Made by a program: the position numbers and the translations under genes | From: Gammaproteobacteria bacterium | Lineage (GTDB): Bacteria; Pseudomonadota; Gammaproteobacteria; Pseudomonadales; Pseudohongiellaceae | Length of the DNA stretch: 64,000 nt | Reading direction: 5' to 3' | NCBI GenBank assembly: GCA_029253585.1 | Contig: JAQWZF010000026.1 | Location: 62,001 to 126,000, forward strand | In this document: piece by piece, positions 52,784 to 62,261 of the stretch | Position numbering within the stretch: position 1 is the stretch's first letter | Layout: every line of letters begins with the position of its first letter | The notes under the pieces: generated by a model | What the model was told of the DNA's origin: nothing | Databases searched by the model: none | What the model saw: only the letters and a program-made list of their open reading frames with translations

Positions 52784-53905
52784 TTATCTAGCACTCCAAG
52801 GCGGATTGATTAACAATTCTGGATTCGCTCCGGGCTTGGGTACGAACTTTTGCGTACGACCATACTGGTTGTCGCCGCCGTACAAATTGCCCTCAGGGTC
52901 TACGCTGAAGGAATGCACTTCGATATAGCCATCCGGCAGTTCCTGCGGCACTAGCCAGGTGTATTTTAGGTTGCCTTCGAAATCAAAATTCACGAAGCGA
53001 AGTGGACCTAAGTCTGTAATCCAGAAATCGTCTTCGTTTACGATGATGTCCAGCGCCAGTGTTAGCTGACCAATCGCTTTTACGAATTCGAACTCTACCG
53101 GGTCTTCCGTCGCTCTCCAGAGATTGACTCGACTGCCGGTACGATCCAGAACAAATACTCGCCCGCCAGGTCCAACCGCAACCGAGTGAATCGTCTTAGT
53201 CTGACCGGGGCCTTCTCCCTCGCTGCCGAACTCACCAAGGTAGTTCATGTCATTATCCATGATCATGATGCGGTTATTGTCCAGCCCGTCCGCGATTAAG
53301 ATACGACCATCTTCCATGAACGCAACGTCCTGTGGGCGACCAAAATGTGTTTCGTCGCTACCGGACACGTTCTTCTCACCGTAGGTGGCCAGTACTTCGC
53401 TGCCATCGTTGGCGATCACGTAAATTTGGTGAAAAGTTTCATTTATCAGCCAGATGCGCTTTTCAGGGTCGTAGGGACTGATACGAATTCGGTGAGGGCC
53501 AGGGCCAGCCGAACCTTCACACAGATAATCCAGATGATCCCAAACTTCGATAGGCTCGCCGTCTGCATTGACTACGAATAGGCAGTTGTTCCAGGTGCGG
53601 CGTGTGGTGTCTCTCAGTACATTAAGGCCTACATGACCCGCAAACCCCAGGAAGTCATCGGGCAGTGGATAGGGAAGCACTGTTTCGCCGCGCTGGGCGA
53701 TGATGATCCGATCTGCCGATTCGGCCAAGACACCGGAATTGCCGCCGAAGGCATAACCGGCCTCAGCAAAGGGATCGGCCCATAGGGATACGACGTTGTA
53801 GGGGCTGTCTCCGATAGGTCCGCGGGCATTGCCCTGTTGAGAGAATGCGGTACCCGAGATTAGGATTGCTAGCGTGAATGCGACTAGCCGACTTAGTTTT
53901 GCCAT
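52784..53905 (-). CDS. Secreted NHL/six-bladed beta-propeller protein
   Basis: A 373-residue protein with a signal peptide (core about 6-22, TAFSQ-Q). Repeated strand units of the NHL type follow, for example F-G-R-P-Q-D-V-A-F-M-E-D-G-R-I-L-I-A-D near 190, Y-L-G-E-F-G-S-E-G-E-G-P-G-Q near 226 and S-V-A-V-G-P-G-G-R-V-F-V-L-D near 245. Such propellers include peptidyl-hydroxyglycine lyase-like and scaffold proteins. No catalytic residues can be assigned. Similar proteins are often found with secreted oxidoreductases. A bidirectional terminator lies downstream. Confidence 0.85.
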   Translation of the reverse strand: MAKLSRLVAFTLAILISGTAFSQQGNARGPIGDSPYNVVSLWADPFAEAGYAFGGNSGVLAESADRIIIAQRGETVLPYPLPDDFLGFAGHVGLNVLRDTTRRTWNNCLFVVNADGEPIEVWDHLDYLCEGSAGPGPHRIRISPYDPEKRIWLINETFHQIYVIANDGSEVLATYGEKNVSGSDETHFGRPQDVAFMEDGRILIADGLDNNRIMIMDNDMNYLGEFGSEGEGPGQTKTIHSVAVGPGGRVFVLDRTGSRVNLWRATEDPVEFEFVKAIGQLTLALDIIVNEDDFWITDLGPLRFVNFDFEGNLKYTWLVPQELPDGYIEVHSFSVDPEGNLYGGDNQYGRTQKFVPKPGANPELLINPPWSAR

Positions 53906-54124
53906 GATTTACCTTCCTCTTTGATGGCCATTTACTAGCCATTCGGTCTATTTTCATCTTCCTAGGACCCATCATGACAAATAAAGGGGCAGAATTTCAA
54001 TAAACTTTCGAAAAGGCACAATTTGTTACCGGTTTGGCCCTTTCAGACCCTCTCAAGCTAGAAGCTTATCGATTTCAGAACCAGAGCAATTGAAACCCAA
54101 AGATTAGTCGTTTGTTAGGGCCCA

Positions 54125-54155
54125 TAAAAAAGGTCGGCATAGAGCCGACCTTTTT
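54125..54155 (-). terminator. Rho-independent terminator
   Basis: AAAGGTCGGC and GCCGACCTTT pair perfectly around ATAGA, flanked by T on one side and A on the other. It follows the gene ending at 54190 on the minus strand. Confidence 0.92.
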
Positions 54156-54189
54156 GTTTGCCTGAATTTGGATTCGAGTGTCTGTATTT

Positions 54190-55188
54190 TTACTCCGATG
54201 GATCCTGATCCTCTATCGGTGTCCCATCCCCATTCATCCCCATCGCCTCGTAACGACGCCAACCGGCGAGGATACCGGCGAGACCGTGATTACCTTCGTG
54301 GCAGGCGTACTCATACAGAGGCATATCGGTTCGGCGCATCGGCACCTTTGCCGACCAAGACACATCCCATGTTTGGGGGTCTTCAACGGTAAAGTCGTAA
54401 TCGAGGGTATTCTCATCGACTCGAGTTAAGCGTTCTGTCACTCGCATGGTGGAAGTAGCACCCCGAGCAGTCTGGTAATAGTAGAAGTCCTGCGTGTGGA
54501 TGACTAGCGTGTCACCTTCCCAGTGCGCCACCGAGTCACCATCCCATTTGATTTGCCGGATGTGATGTTCACTGTCCAGACGAATAATGCGCGCGCGATG
54601 AATCATCTCGTTCACGATCATGATGTGATCTTTGGTCTGCACCAGTTGCATATTATTGTTATAGGCACCCGGCACCATCGGTGGCCCTGCACCATTACTC
54701 ATCAGACAGCGGTCGGCCAGGGTGCGTGCCTCCGGCCCCCGGCTCAATCGTCTGTTCTCGGCAACCATCGCGTTGCGCGCCCTACCGGCTGCATTCATTG
54801 CCGGAAGACGTCCGTTTGGCGGATCGTAGATCAGTGAAGTACGCCGATCGGCGATGGTTTCAACGCCTCGCTCATACCAAAATTCATTATAGGAAATAAC
54901 ACCGGGTGGATAGCCTGCGCCACCAACGGAATCAATAATCAGGTCACGGTTCTGACGTCGATTCTCAAACGCAGCCCACTCTTCGGCTTCTTCCGCTGTG
55001 AGAGTCGCCTTGTCTGCGAGTTCTGTGGGACGATTGAGAGGTGTCAGTGTGCGGAAAGTATAGGTGCCCTGTAGATCCGGGTGGCCGTATTCCGTGCGGG
55101 GAAATCCCGATTCCTGTGCCTGCAATAGCGGCAAAAAAAGCAGGTTAGCGGCGGCTAAGATTAGGCCAGAAGCGATCTTTTGCTTCAT
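54190..55188 (-). CDS. Secreted protein of unknown function (332 residues)
   Basis: It has a signal peptide (core about 7-23, LLQAQ-E). The mature protein begins with a G-H-P-D-L-Q-G-T-Y-T-F segment, has a R-G-V-E-T-I-A-D-R-R-T-S-L-I-Y-D-P region and a single L-A-D-R-C near 160. The C-terminal half is beta-rich with H-W-E-G-D-T-L-V-I-H-T near 223 and Y-E-Y-A-C-H-E-G-N-H near 293. Proteins with a D-L-Q-G-x-W/Y start and this W-E-G-D-T-L-V pattern are frequent in marine and soil proteobacteria; no activity is known to me. Confidence 0.8.
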   Translation of the reverse strand: MKQKIASGLILAAANLLFLPLLQAQESGFPRTEYGHPDLQGTYTFRTLTPLNRPTELADKATLTAEEAEEWAAFENRRQNRDLIIDSVGGAGYPPGVISYNEFWYERGVETIADRRTSLIYDPPNGRLPAMNAAGRARNAMVAENRRLSRGPEARTLADRCLMSNGAGPPMVPGAYNNNMQLVQTKDHIMIVNEMIHRARIIRLDSEHHIRQIKWDGDSVAHWEGDTLVIHTQDFYYYQTARGATSTMRVTERLTRVDENTLDYDFTVEDPQTWDVSWSAKVPMRRTDMPLYEYACHEGNHGLAGILAGWRRYEAMGMNGDGTPIEDQDPSE

Positions 55189-55359
55189 TGTGTCTCCTCA
55201 TTCTTATTAGTTGTAGTGAGGGATGATCTTCAGAAACTACTCTTGTTGCGGTCTATTTCCAAGCAAAATCTTCCCGCGCTAATGCGTGGCACTCACATTA
55301 ATTGCTTTTGTATGATGATGCACTCGCTCTATTTATCGACAATTTACACAGAGGCCTTC

Positions 55360-57237
55360 CTAGTCTTGTTTCGGGGCAAACGCCAACAACACATTTCCTG
55401 GCGTTCCACCCATGCGGCCATAGCCGGAACCGATGAATAACATGCCGCCGCCGGCCGCAATGGAATGGCTATCTATTGCTCCACCGAATCCGGGTACGCC
55501 ATTCACGGTATCGTATTCCCTCACTGTGTCGTATTCGAAGAGAATCGCGCCGCTCTCCTTATCGAAGATATAGAGCCGGCCATCCACACCCGCACTGACT
55601 AACGCACCGTCAATCAGAAGTGGTGTTGCCGAGAGACCGAAGCGTGTCTCGCAGTTGCGCATGCGTTCGGATCGCTCCTCGCAACTTGCTTGCACCTTGA
55701 ATCGCCAACTCGGCTCACCGGTGCCGACGAAGAAACTGTACATGCCCGCCTGAGGGACATAGCTGCCCCGAGCTACACCGGGGTCATTGATTGGATGGAA
55801 CACCCTCTCGCCGTCTGTTGTAATACCCCAATGGTTTCCGCCCAGTGTGGTGCCGGAACCGATGCGTTGATTCCACACCAGCGCACCCGTATCCGGATTT
55901 AATGCCCATAGATCGCCACTCTTCTGCCCCGCCAGCAGGATGTCTCCTTCCGCTCTTTCTACCAGCACCGCGGAGCCACCGAAGTCTTTATCAGCCAAGG
56001 TGCTCGGTGCCTGGTTCGGACAATTCGGTCCCTGCACTCTGCCGCAGGCGGCATTCCATACGTCGTGGACCATGCCCTGAAAGGCCCATTTCTCGGTGCC
56101 GGTATCTATATCCAGAGCGATAATCGCATCACTGGTATTGGTTGCCGGATGCGAGGTGTTCTCTCCGGTTGTTACATAGACCGTATTGCGCTTAGCATCT
56201 ACCGTGGGTGTGGTCCAGATCGGCGCGCCCGACGGCCCGCGCAGGCGCACACCAATAGAGCTCACCTCACCCGTATACTCGGCCTCGGCCATGGTGTGAT
56301 AGACCCACTGCACGGCTCCGGTGGCGGCGTCCAGGGTAACAACCTCGCCATGACCGACACAGCACTCAAATGTGGCCGTGCCGCCCTGGGAGACGCCAGA
56401 GGCAGAGACCGGGACGAAGATCTTATCTTCGTGCAGCGTCATCGAACCGGTAAGTCGCACTCCGCGCCCATGACTGCGTACATCGCTGGACCAGATCTGA
56501 GCGCCAGTGTCGGCATTCAGTGCATAGACGAAGCCCTCACCGTCGCCGAAGATAATGGCATTGGGGCCATTCTCGCCCAATGCACCATAGCTCAACGATG
56601 AACGCAGTCGGGTAGGAGAATCGAACACCCACTTCGCGCAGCCTGTCGCCGCATCCAGCGCCAGAATCTTGCGCGAGCCAGTCGCAGAAAAGAAAAGCGT
56701 CGAGCCCACCATGACAGGCGAGGCGCGCAAGGCGCCAACATCGGGAAAGGCCAGCGCCCAGCGCAGCTCGAGATTCGCCATGTCTTCTGTCTTCAGGCCT
56801 GCCTGCACAGAGCTCATATTGCGACTGCTGTTAGCGTCTACACCAAATCGGGACAGGTAAGCGGGCTGATCTAAATCGACTGATCTATTCGCCTCGGCGC
56901 ACATAGTCTTAGCCAGCCAGGAGTCATCGACCTCCGCCGCCAGGTAGTCGACGATGGCAGCCTTCTCGGCATTGGACAGGACTGAAGCCTGGCCGTACAT
57001 AACGCCTTCATTAATAGCAAATTCCAATGAGGCTGCGGTCAATCTCTGCAGGCTCTCTATAGTTGGCGCTATCTCGCCAGCGGCGGCGGAATCGGCACTC
57101 AGGTGGCAGCTACTGCAATTCTGCTGAAACACTAGTGCGCCTGGGTGTTGCGCCGAGCCATCGGTATCCGGCTGAGCCAGAGCGAAGTTTGCACAGAGGG
57201 CCAGGAAAAATAGAGGAACTACGTTGCTTGCGCGCAT
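55360..57237 (-). CDS. Cytochrome c-fused quinoprotein, polyvinyl-alcohol-dehydrogenase-like
   Basis: A 625-residue protein: signal peptide (core about 7-21), cytochrome c domain with C-S-S-C-H (residues 40-44) and a later Met (E-G-V-M-Y near 80), then a PQQ-type propeller. Propeller landmarks are repeated DAATG-x-x-x-W motifs, vicinal Cys in F-E-C-C-V-G-H-G, and the H-D-V-W-N-A-A-C-G plus N-C-P-N segment, which resembles polyvinyl-alcohol dehydrogenases rather than methanol dehydrogenase. A periplasmic oxidase of secondary alcohols or polymers, passing electrons to the fused haem, is plausible. It diverges from nothing obvious and stands alone. Confidence 0.88.
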   Translation of the reverse strand: MRASNVVPLFFLALCANFALAQPDTDGSAQHPGALVFQQNCSSCHLSADSAAAGEIAPTIESLQRLTAASLEFAINEGVMYGQASVLSNAEKAAIVDYLAAEVDDSWLAKTMCAEANRSVDLDQPAYLSRFGVDANSSRNMSSVQAGLKTEDMANLELRWALAFPDVGALRASPVMVGSTLFFSATGSRKILALDAATGCAKWVFDSPTRLRSSLSYGALGENGPNAIIFGDGEGFVYALNADTGAQIWSSDVRSHGRGVRLTGSMTLHEDKIFVPVSASGVSQGGTATFECCVGHGEVVTLDAATGAVQWVYHTMAEAEYTGEVSSIGVRLRGPSGAPIWTTPTVDAKRNTVYVTTGENTSHPATNTSDAIIALDIDTGTEKWAFQGMVHDVWNAACGRVQGPNCPNQAPSTLADKDFGGSAVLVERAEGDILLAGQKSGDLWALNPDTGALVWNQRIGSGTTLGGNHWGITTDGERVFHPINDPGVARGSYVPQAGMYSFFVGTGEPSWRFKVQASCEERSERMRNCETRFGLSATPLLIDGALVSAGVDGRLYIFDKESGAILFEYDTVREYDTVNGVPGFGGAIDSHSIAAGGGMLFIGSGYGRMGGTPGNVLLAFAPKQD

Positions 57238-57298
57238 CGGCTTGCCTTTTTTGTTCTATCTAATGCCATCTAAAAATACTTGGATACGCAGCAATCAA

Positions 57299-59476
57299 CT
57301 AGCCGACACGTTCAGCCTTGAATTGTTCGCGACGTGCATGTAGCCGAGGTTCTGTATAACCATTCGGTTGCTTCAATCCATCAAAAATAAGATCGCATGC
57401 CGCCTGAAAGGCTATAGAGTTTTCATAATCCGCCGCCATGGCACTATACAAGGGATCTTCTGCGTTCTGCTGGTCTACTATTAACGCCATGCGCTGCAAG
57501 GTTTCCAAGACCTGCCCCTCACTGTATATGTCATGAAGTAACCAGTTCGCTATGTGTTGGCTGGATATTCGCAGCGTCGCTCTGTCTTCCATCAATTCAA
57601 TGTTGTGAATATCAGGAACCTTCGAACAGCCAACACCTTGATCGACCCAACGGACGACATAGCCGAGTATACTCTGACAGTTATTATCCAACTCGAATTG
57701 GACCAACGTCGAATCCAATGTGCCGATATCAGCCTGCAGGGGTATCGTTAGAATATCTGCGAGCTTGGCAGACTTTCTCTCTGCTATCTCTCGCTGACGC
57801 TCGAATACATTTACTCTATGGTAGTGAATAGCATGCAGTACGGCCGCCGTAGGAGACGGCACCCATGCAGTGTTTGCACCCGACATTGGGTGCGCGATCT
57901 TTTCCTTCAACATCTTTGCCATGAGATCGGGCATGGCCCACATGCCTTTACCAATCTGTGCCCGCCCCTGGAGCCCGCAGGCGAGCCCAACATCTACGTT
58001 GTGATTTTCGTAGGAGGCAATCCAAACTGCTGATTTCATTTCTGCTTTCGGAATCATCGCGCCAGCATGCATGCTGGTATGTATCTCATCCCCGGTACGA
58101 TCGAGAAAACCCGTATTAATAAATGCCAAACGACTCTTTGCTGCTCGGATGCATTCCTTGAGATTAACCGTGGTGCGGCGCTCCTCATCCATGATGCCGA
58201 TCTTTACGGTATTTTCTTGAAGCGCGAAAAGCTTCTCTACTGCAGCGAACAAGTCACAGGTAAATCTAACTTCGTCTGGGCCATGCATCTTCGGCTTGAC
58301 GATGTAAATGCTGCCTGTGCGAGAATTTCTAAGCAGGTTTTGCTTCCTCACATCGATCGACGCGGTCGCAATTGTTATTAGCGCATCCAGAATACCCTCG
58401 TAGATCGGTTCACTATTTTTATCAAGGATGGCGCTATTGCGCATCAGATGGCCTACATTGCGAATAAGTTGCAGACTTCTCCCGGAAAGAAAAAAAGTCG
58501 CTCCCGACAGGTCTTGGTATTCTCTATCTGGATTCAAGGTTCGAGTTAGGCCAATCCCTTGTTTTGTAAAAGTCTCCGACAGGTCTCCTCGCATCAGACC
58601 CAACAAGTTTCGATAAACCTCAACCTTGTCCTCGGCATCGACGGCGGCTACAGAGTCTTCGCAGTCCTGAATCGTAGTGACCGCCGACTCTAACAGTATA
58701 TCTTCGACGCCAGCCGAGTCTGTGCTGCCAATTGTAGATTCACGGTCGATGCAAATCTCAATGTGCAGACCATTGTTTACAAACAATAGGGCAGAGGGGG
58801 AATCGGCTTTGCCTCGATAGCCTCTCAATTTATCAGCATCTACCAGCGTTGAAACGCCCTGCTCCAATTCCACCAGGAGACGACCGTTGATGAGACTATA
58901 TGCCGTCACCTCGCTATGACTCGCTCCCAGGAGCGGGCAGGCCTGGTCGAGAAACTCCTTGGCGAGGTGAATTACCCTGCTCCCTCGAATGGGGTTATAG
59001 CCTTGAGATCGATCTGCACCGTCCTCTTGTGCGATTACATCTGTACCGTAGATCGCATCATACAAACTACCCCAGCGAGCGTTTGCCGCATTCAGGGCGA
59101 AGCGGGCATTCTTCACTGGCACTACCAATTGCGGACCGGCAATAGAGGCTATCTCGGGATCAACATTCTCGGTATCTATCGAGAAATCGTCTCCCTCCTC
59201 AAGCAGGTAACCAATTGTGCGAAGGAACTGCATATACTCAGCCGGCTCTATCGCTTGAGAGCTTCTACAGCTGTGCCACTCATCGATCTGGGACTGCATC
59301 GAATCGCGGGTAGCTAACAGGCTGTCATTGCGCGGTGTGAATTGATCGACTATCGCCTCAAAACCAGCCCAGAAATCAGGCTTCCCTATTGTTAGCTGTG
59401 GCAACAATAGATCGTTGACGAATTCGGCCAGCAGGGGGTCGATGTCGAGTTTGCCTATTGTGGTTCGTTGAGTCAT
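57299..59476 (-). CDS. glcB: Malate synthase G
   Basis: A 725-residue cytosolic enzyme, the standard length for malate synthase G (about 720-725). It condenses glyoxylate with acetyl-CoA to malate. Visible landmarks are E in G-I-M-D-E-E-R-R-T near 427, the catalytic segment F-L-D-R-T-G-D-E-I-H-T near 453, and the long conserved run around M-K-S-A-V-W-I-A-S-Y-E near 480, ending with H-P-M-S-G-A-N-T-A-W-V-P-S-P-T split over residues 525-540. Homologous isocitrate lyase is not in the window. It serves growth on C2 compounds or glyoxylate from glycolate, and appears monocistronic. Confidence 0.97.
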   Translation of the reverse strand: MTQRTTIGKLDIDPLLAEFVNDLLLPQLTIGKPDFWAGFEAIVDQFTPRNDSLLATRDSMQSQIDEWHSCRSSQAIEPAEYMQFLRTIGYLLEEGDDFSIDTENVDPEIASIAGPQLVVPVKNARFALNAANARWGSLYDAIYGTDVIAQEDGADRSQGYNPIRGSRVIHLAKEFLDQACPLLGASHSEVTAYSLINGRLLVELEQGVSTLVDADKLRGYRGKADSPSALLFVNNGLHIEICIDRESTIGSTDSAGVEDILLESAVTTIQDCEDSVAAVDAEDKVEVYRNLLGLMRGDLSETFTKQGIGLTRTLNPDREYQDLSGATFFLSGRSLQLIRNVGHLMRNSAILDKNSEPIYEGILDALITIATASIDVRKQNLLRNSRTGSIYIVKPKMHGPDEVRFTCDLFAAVEKLFALQENTVKIGIMDEERRTTVNLKECIRAAKSRLAFINTGFLDRTGDEIHTSMHAGAMIPKAEMKSAVWIASYENHNVDVGLACGLQGRAQIGKGMWAMPDLMAKMLKEKIAHPMSGANTAWVPSPTAAVLHAIHYHRVNVFERQREIAERKSAKLADILTIPLQADIGTLDSTLVQFELDNNCQSILGYVVRWVDQGVGCSKVPDIHNIELMEDRATLRISSQHIANWLLHDIYSEGQVLETLQRMALIVDQQNAEDPLYSAMAADYENSIAFQAACDLIFDGLKQPNGYTEPRLHARREQFKAERVG

Positions 59477-59528
59477 AGGAATTGAGTGTACTAATTACCA
59501 GCGAAATGTTCACCCTGAGAGCAGGGCT

Positions 59529-59937
59529 CTAAGGTGCAATCACTGCGAAGACCTCAGGATAGTTTGGAAATCGAGAGGACCGCGGCGAGCTCGCCATGCG
59601 TTTTACTGAATCGTGCATTTCATCGAGTGTGACCTGAAAACCAGCATCATCCTCGCCTTTTTCACGAGCAACGGCGGCAGCATTCAGCTTGCGAATGAGC
59701 TCGATGATGTTGTCGCCCTCTTCCCGCAGATCGATATAACTCCTCTCATTGGGAAATACCTTGCTGGACAAGCCCCAAACTCCCGCCTCCATCAGTAAGA
59801 CACCAATCAGTGCTAAGGGCAGCTGCTGCTGAATGTCCAGTGACGAGCTAAGCCGTAAGCAGCACCGCCGTGAAGATGACCCCGATTCCGAGCCCGGTGA
59901 GACCTACATTTATGCTACGTCGAATATTTCGTCTCAC
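59529..59937 (-). pseudogene. Small two-helix membrane protein with a frameshift
   Basis: GTG 59937 (AGGGGGTT just upstream) starts VRRNIRRSINVGLTGLGIGV and a hydrophobic helix ending FTAVLLTA, where TAG closes the frame. One base over, the sequence continues as LDIQQQLPLALIGVLLMEAG, a second helix, and a soluble tail with R-S-Y-I-D-L-R-E-E-G-D-N-I-I-E-L-I-R to 59529. The halves fit one protein of about 135 residues, so a frameshift near 59850 split it. ATG 59792 could still produce the soluble part. Function unknown. A sequencing error is possible but no long homopolymer is at the break. Confidence 0.6.
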
Positions 59938-60042
59938 AACAACCCCCTGTTCCTTTAACTACAGTACTTCTAGTTATGGCAATCATTAATGAGCGCTATT
60001 CTCTTTATAATAGGCAAGGATGTGAATCCCATTGGAGAAAGA

Positions 60043-61311
60043 CTAGGGATTGACGCGCAAACTCAAGGCCGCGGTATACAGCATAGTTCTATCGCGATCT
60101 CGCACCGCCCAGTCCAGAAGTGTGTTTATGTCCTCTGCCACATGACCTATGAATAGAGGTCGCCCGTTAACGACCACTCGAACCTCTTCCGAAAAATCTA
60201 TTTGTTCCGGATTGAGCAGCAGAGTGAAGGCATCTACGGATTCTGCCGTGACAGTAAAACTGTTTCCCTCCTGCGTTATACTCATGAGACCTGGCTGCCC
60301 TTCGACCGCAAGCTCTTCGATTCGCACCCACAGATTACGGTTATAGCGATCGCTACGATCGGTTACCCAACGTAGCTCTGTGGGAAATGGATCGCGCGGA
60401 TTATCCAATTTAAACTGCTCTATCATTGGCTGCTCTTCGGGCAGCCAGTTGGTGTTGTGACCACCGCCTTCGATAGCTCTGAACACATGCTCTATGTTTG
60501 CTTCTTGCAGGATATTGATGAACGGCACGATAGATGAAACAGGGTACAACGGGTCGTTCTCGCCATTTACGATGTAAAGCGGCCGGCTCATCAGGTTTTC
60601 GAAGTAAAGTTTATAACCGGGGCCGCTTTGTGGATTTCTTAGCACGCCGGGATGCCCTATGTAGGGTAGGAATGCCGCCCATTCAGTTGATTGCTTGAAG
60701 GCAAAGAAGTAGGCACCGGTGCCACCATCGGAGACGCCGGTCAGCGTTACCCGATTGTCATCTATATTATAAGTTTGCTTTAACTCTCTTAGTATTAGAG
60801 GCAGATTGTCGGCCTGATTTTCGTACCACCAGAATGCTGCATTCCACGCTGCTGGCACGACGACTATACGGTCCTCCTGCTTGAGTGAATCATACCCGCG
60901 TCGCCACCATTCACCCCCAGGGCCCCATTCCGGGCGACTAACTCCGCCGTGCAACATAAACTCCACAGGGTAGCTGCGCGTCGCATCATAGGTCTCGGGG
61001 ATTAGATAGACGAAAGGATAGCGCGTGCCGTCCACACCGATACGCACGCTCTCCTGCTGTCCAACTGCTGCGCTCTGGGCATACGCCGGACCTGTCTTGA
61101 GCCATCCATAGAGCTCTGAGATAGTCGGCGCCGCTGCGATCAATTCACTCTTACTGCTTTCTATTGCAGCCTCGCTATTTGCTGTCCAGAAGGTATTGAC
61201 GAGCTGCGCACTATCAATTTCCTCGGCGGCATTAGAGTAGGTCTGCCCTAACAACAGAGTTAGCAAGCAAACACCGAGCTTCCAGTTTGTTTTCAATTTA
61301 GAGTTCTCCAC
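60043..61311 (-). CDS. Secreted alpha/beta-hydrolase (esterase/PHB-depolymerase-like)
   Basis: A 422-residue protein with a signal peptide (core about 13-27, SNAAE-E). The hydrolase fold is visible: oxyanion-side strand F-M-L-H-G-G-V-S (near 120), nucleophile elbow G-V-S-D-G-G (near 195), acid in N-G-E-N-D-P-L-Y (near 255) and His in G-G-G-H-N-T (near 288). A C-terminal beta region (about 340-400) resembles an accessory domain. Relatives cleave acetyl, feruloyl or polyester bonds. It overlaps the MBL-fold gene by 14 bases, so they form an operon. Confidence 0.85.
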   Translation of the reverse strand: MENSKLKTNWKLGVCLLTLLLGQTYSNAAEEIDSAQLVNTFWTANSEAAIESSKSELIAAAPTISELYGWLKTGPAYAQSAAVGQQESVRIGVDGTRYPFVYLIPETYDATRSYPVEFMLHGGVSRPEWGPGGEWWRRGYDSLKQEDRIVVVPAAWNAAFWWYENQADNLPLILRELKQTYNIDDNRVTLTGVSDGGTGAYFFAFKQSTEWAAFLPYIGHPGVLRNPQSGPGYKLYFENLMSRPLYIVNGENDPLYPVSSIVPFINILQEANIEHVFRAIEGGGHNTNWLPEEQPMIEQFKLDNPRDPFPTELRWVTDRSDRYNRNLWVRIEELAVEGQPGLMSITQEGNSFTVTAESVDAFTLLLNPEQIDFSEEVRVVVNGRPLFIGHVAEDINTLLDWAVRDRDRTMLYTAALSLRVNP

Positions 61312-62164
61312 CTAATTCGGTGTATAGCGCACGCAGAAATCGATCCGGGTCACCGTATTGTGCATTGTAGACCGCGGTAGGGTCGGCGGCTGCGACTTGA
61401 GCATAGGAAAGGTTCCGTTCCAACATTTCTTCAACCTGCCCCGATACATCCAGGACCATGTCGCGAAAGCCAATGACATCCGCTCGACTCGAAACCACAC
61501 CGTGACCGGGAAGTATTTTGGTATTGGGTCCGGCAACACTGACTAGCCTGCCAAGCGCCTCGAGTGTTCCCTTTAATGTGCCACCGTTGTTGGTATCGAT
61601 AACCGGGAAGGCGGTGGTTCGAAAAACATCGCCAGTATGCACTACGTCAGAGTCTTTAAAATGCACAAAGGTATCGCCATCGGTATGGGCAGGCGGTACC
61701 GGGAAGGCATAGACTTCTTCGCCATTTAGATGAATGGTAATGGCTTCGCTATAGGTGAGCACGGGCAACGCCGCTTCTGGTGCCTGCTGAGAAAGTCGCA
61801 CTCGCACCTCATCTCGGGCAAGAATCAGCACACCCATATTACCAAGATTCTCGTTACCCCCTGTGTGGTCGCCATGGACATGGGTATTGATCAGAAAACG
61901 AATCTGCCCATCGTTCAGGCTGCGAATAGCAGCGACAATCTTCTCGGTAAGGGGTGCGAACTGATCATCTATCATGACGATACCATCCTCGCCGATAGAC
62001 AGGCCAATATTGCCACCACGGCCCTCTAAATAGTAAACACTCCCCGCCACATGATGTGGAATTATTTCAACGTTACTAAAGTCTTGCTGCGCGAATAAGG
62101 GGCTACTCAGCAGCAGACAGGAAAGGGATAACACTAGAGATTGCAGGCGACGATATCGACACAT
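61298..62164 (-). CDS. Secreted metallo-beta-lactamase-fold hydrolase
   Basis: A 288-residue protein with a signal peptide (core about 9-24, LFAQ-Q) and the binuclear zinc motif T-H-V-H-G-D-H-T-G-G (near 95). Further ligands are H and D in V-V-H-T-G-D-V-F (near 175) and H in I-L-P-G-H-G (near 222). The compact form without B1 beta-lactamase inserts resembles quinoprotein-associated SoxH-like hydrolases rather than resistance enzymes. The following esterase gene overlaps it. A lactone or thioester substrate is plausible but unproven. Confidence 0.88.
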   Translation of the reverse strand: MCRYRRLQSLVLSLSCLLLSSPLFAQQDFSNVEIIPHHVAGSVYYLEGRGGNIGLSIGEDGIVMIDDQFAPLTEKIVAAIRSLNDGQIRFLINTHVHGDHTGGNENLGNMGVLILARDEVRVRLSQQAPEAALPVLTYSEAITIHLNGEEVYAFPVPPAHTDGDTFVHFKDSDVVHTGDVFRTTAFPVIDTNNGGTLKGTLEALGRLVSVAGPNTKILPGHGVVSSRADVIGFRDMVLDVSGQVEEMLERNLSYAQVAAADPTAVYNAQYGDPDRFLRALYTELGGEL

Positions 62165-62261
62165 GGAGAGACTCCTGGCCCGGGGGCATAGATTAGCTTG
62201 GCATTATTGAACGCAGTAGGAATAATAATAGGAGAATAAGAGTCTACTGACGGAATGTCCA

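Noticed and set aside
61298..62164. MBL-fold protein as an antibiotic-resistance beta-lactamase
   Set aside because: The sequence has the generic T-H-x-H-x-D-H motif, but its close coupling to an esterase and the overall pattern resemble environmental lactonase/SoxH-like hydrolases.
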